Positions 63,924 through 64,000 of a DNA stretch of 64,000 bases are shown piece by piece (positions within the stretch are counted from its first letter, which is position 1; every line of letters begins with the position of its first letter). Below the pieces are notes generated by a model. It made no database searches and was not told where the DNA came from. It was given only the letters and a program-made list of their open reading frames with translations. Position numbers and translations under genes: made by a program. The DNA is taken from assembly GCF_028890485.2 (NCBI RefSeq), contig NZ_JARCHV010000002.1:930001-994000 (forward strand). Reading direction: 5' to 3'. The DNA comes from Planococcus sp. SK3692. GTDB taxonomy: Bacteria > Bacillota > Bacilli > Bacillales_A > Planococcaceae.

Positions 63924-63966
63924 ATGTGTATAATGAATGCAATCACAGAAAAGGAGTGTTTGACGA

Positions 63967-64000
63967 ATGAAACTTCTATCGTTTCGCTTTCAAGGAGAAG
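63967..64000 (+). CDS. Start of a further gene (runs off right edge)
   Basis: An ATG at 63967 with AAGGAG ten bases upstream opens a frame reading MKLLSFRFQGE to the edge. The start resembles fumarylacetoacetate-hydrolase-family proteins, but eleven residues are too few to be sure. Confidence 0.4.
   Translation, partial: MKLLSFRFQGE

Overview
The window reads as an ordinary chromosomal stretch of a low-to-moderate GC Gram-positive of the Bacillales. A Planococcaceae member (Planococcus or Planomicrobium-like) is my inference from overall protein character; no rRNA is present to confirm it. Supporting signs are a Bacillus-type gene order (tagO, LCP ligase, yvyE, degS-degU, degV, comFA-comFC, hpf, secA, prfB, yitT-family, cccB, ftsE-ftsX, minJ, csbA, addB-addA), AGGAGG-type ribosome binding sites with many TTG/GTG starts, sigma-B-like promoters, and rho-independent terminators after most units. 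No rRNA, tRNA, IS element, prophage or CRISPR array is visible.

Layout. 1-1.5 kb: isocitrate lyase start (leaving the window on the left), divergent from a LytTR regulator across an 18-bp perfect palindrome. 1.5-8.5 kb: an M50-like membrane protein without its zinc-binding histidines, a LysM protein, a Trm11-like methyltransferase, and an aminotransferase / RocB-like M20 / cupin series. 8.6-13.3 kb: aspartokinase III facing the hom-thrC-thrB operon. 13.4-18.9 kb: succinate-semialdehyde dehydrogenase, then a GltS-like membrane protein with two M20 hydrolases. 19-22.2 kb: a RepL-like winged-helix protein, a Wzz-like protein, a FemAB/GNAT-like transferase, an unrecognised protein and an alkyltransferase-like (ATL) protein. 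22.3-25 kb: a glutamine amidotransferase-type hydrolase and, on the other strand, the most striking locus, an RRNPP-type (HTH plus TPR) receptor followed 12 bp later by a secreted precursor with six nearly identical 16-residue repeats. 25-29 kb: general-stress genes (two YflT-domain proteins, CsbD) with sigma-B-like promoters, plus brnQ. 29.3-44.2 kb: wall-polymer, DegSU, competence and secretion core, ending in prfB with its programmed +1 frameshift. 44.3-64 kb: antiporter, YitT family, cytochrome c551, FtsEX with an M23 hydrolase, TlpA-like thioredoxin with a trans-sulfuration enzyme, MinJ, AzlCD, TVP38, and AddAB behind a LexA-box-like site.

How parts work together. hom-thrC-thrB with aspartokinase III forms the threonine branch. 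TagO makes the lipid-linked first sugar and the LCP protein attaches finished polymer to peptidoglycan. DegSU and ComFA/FC link regulation and DNA uptake. FtsEX probably gates the adjacent secreted M23 hydrolase. The receptor and repeat-peptide pair is predicted to be a self-contained cell-cell signalling cassette in which one precursor could yield several copies of the same peptide, an arrangement like yeast alpha-factor and unlike the single-peptide Phr/PapR/NprX precursors I know.
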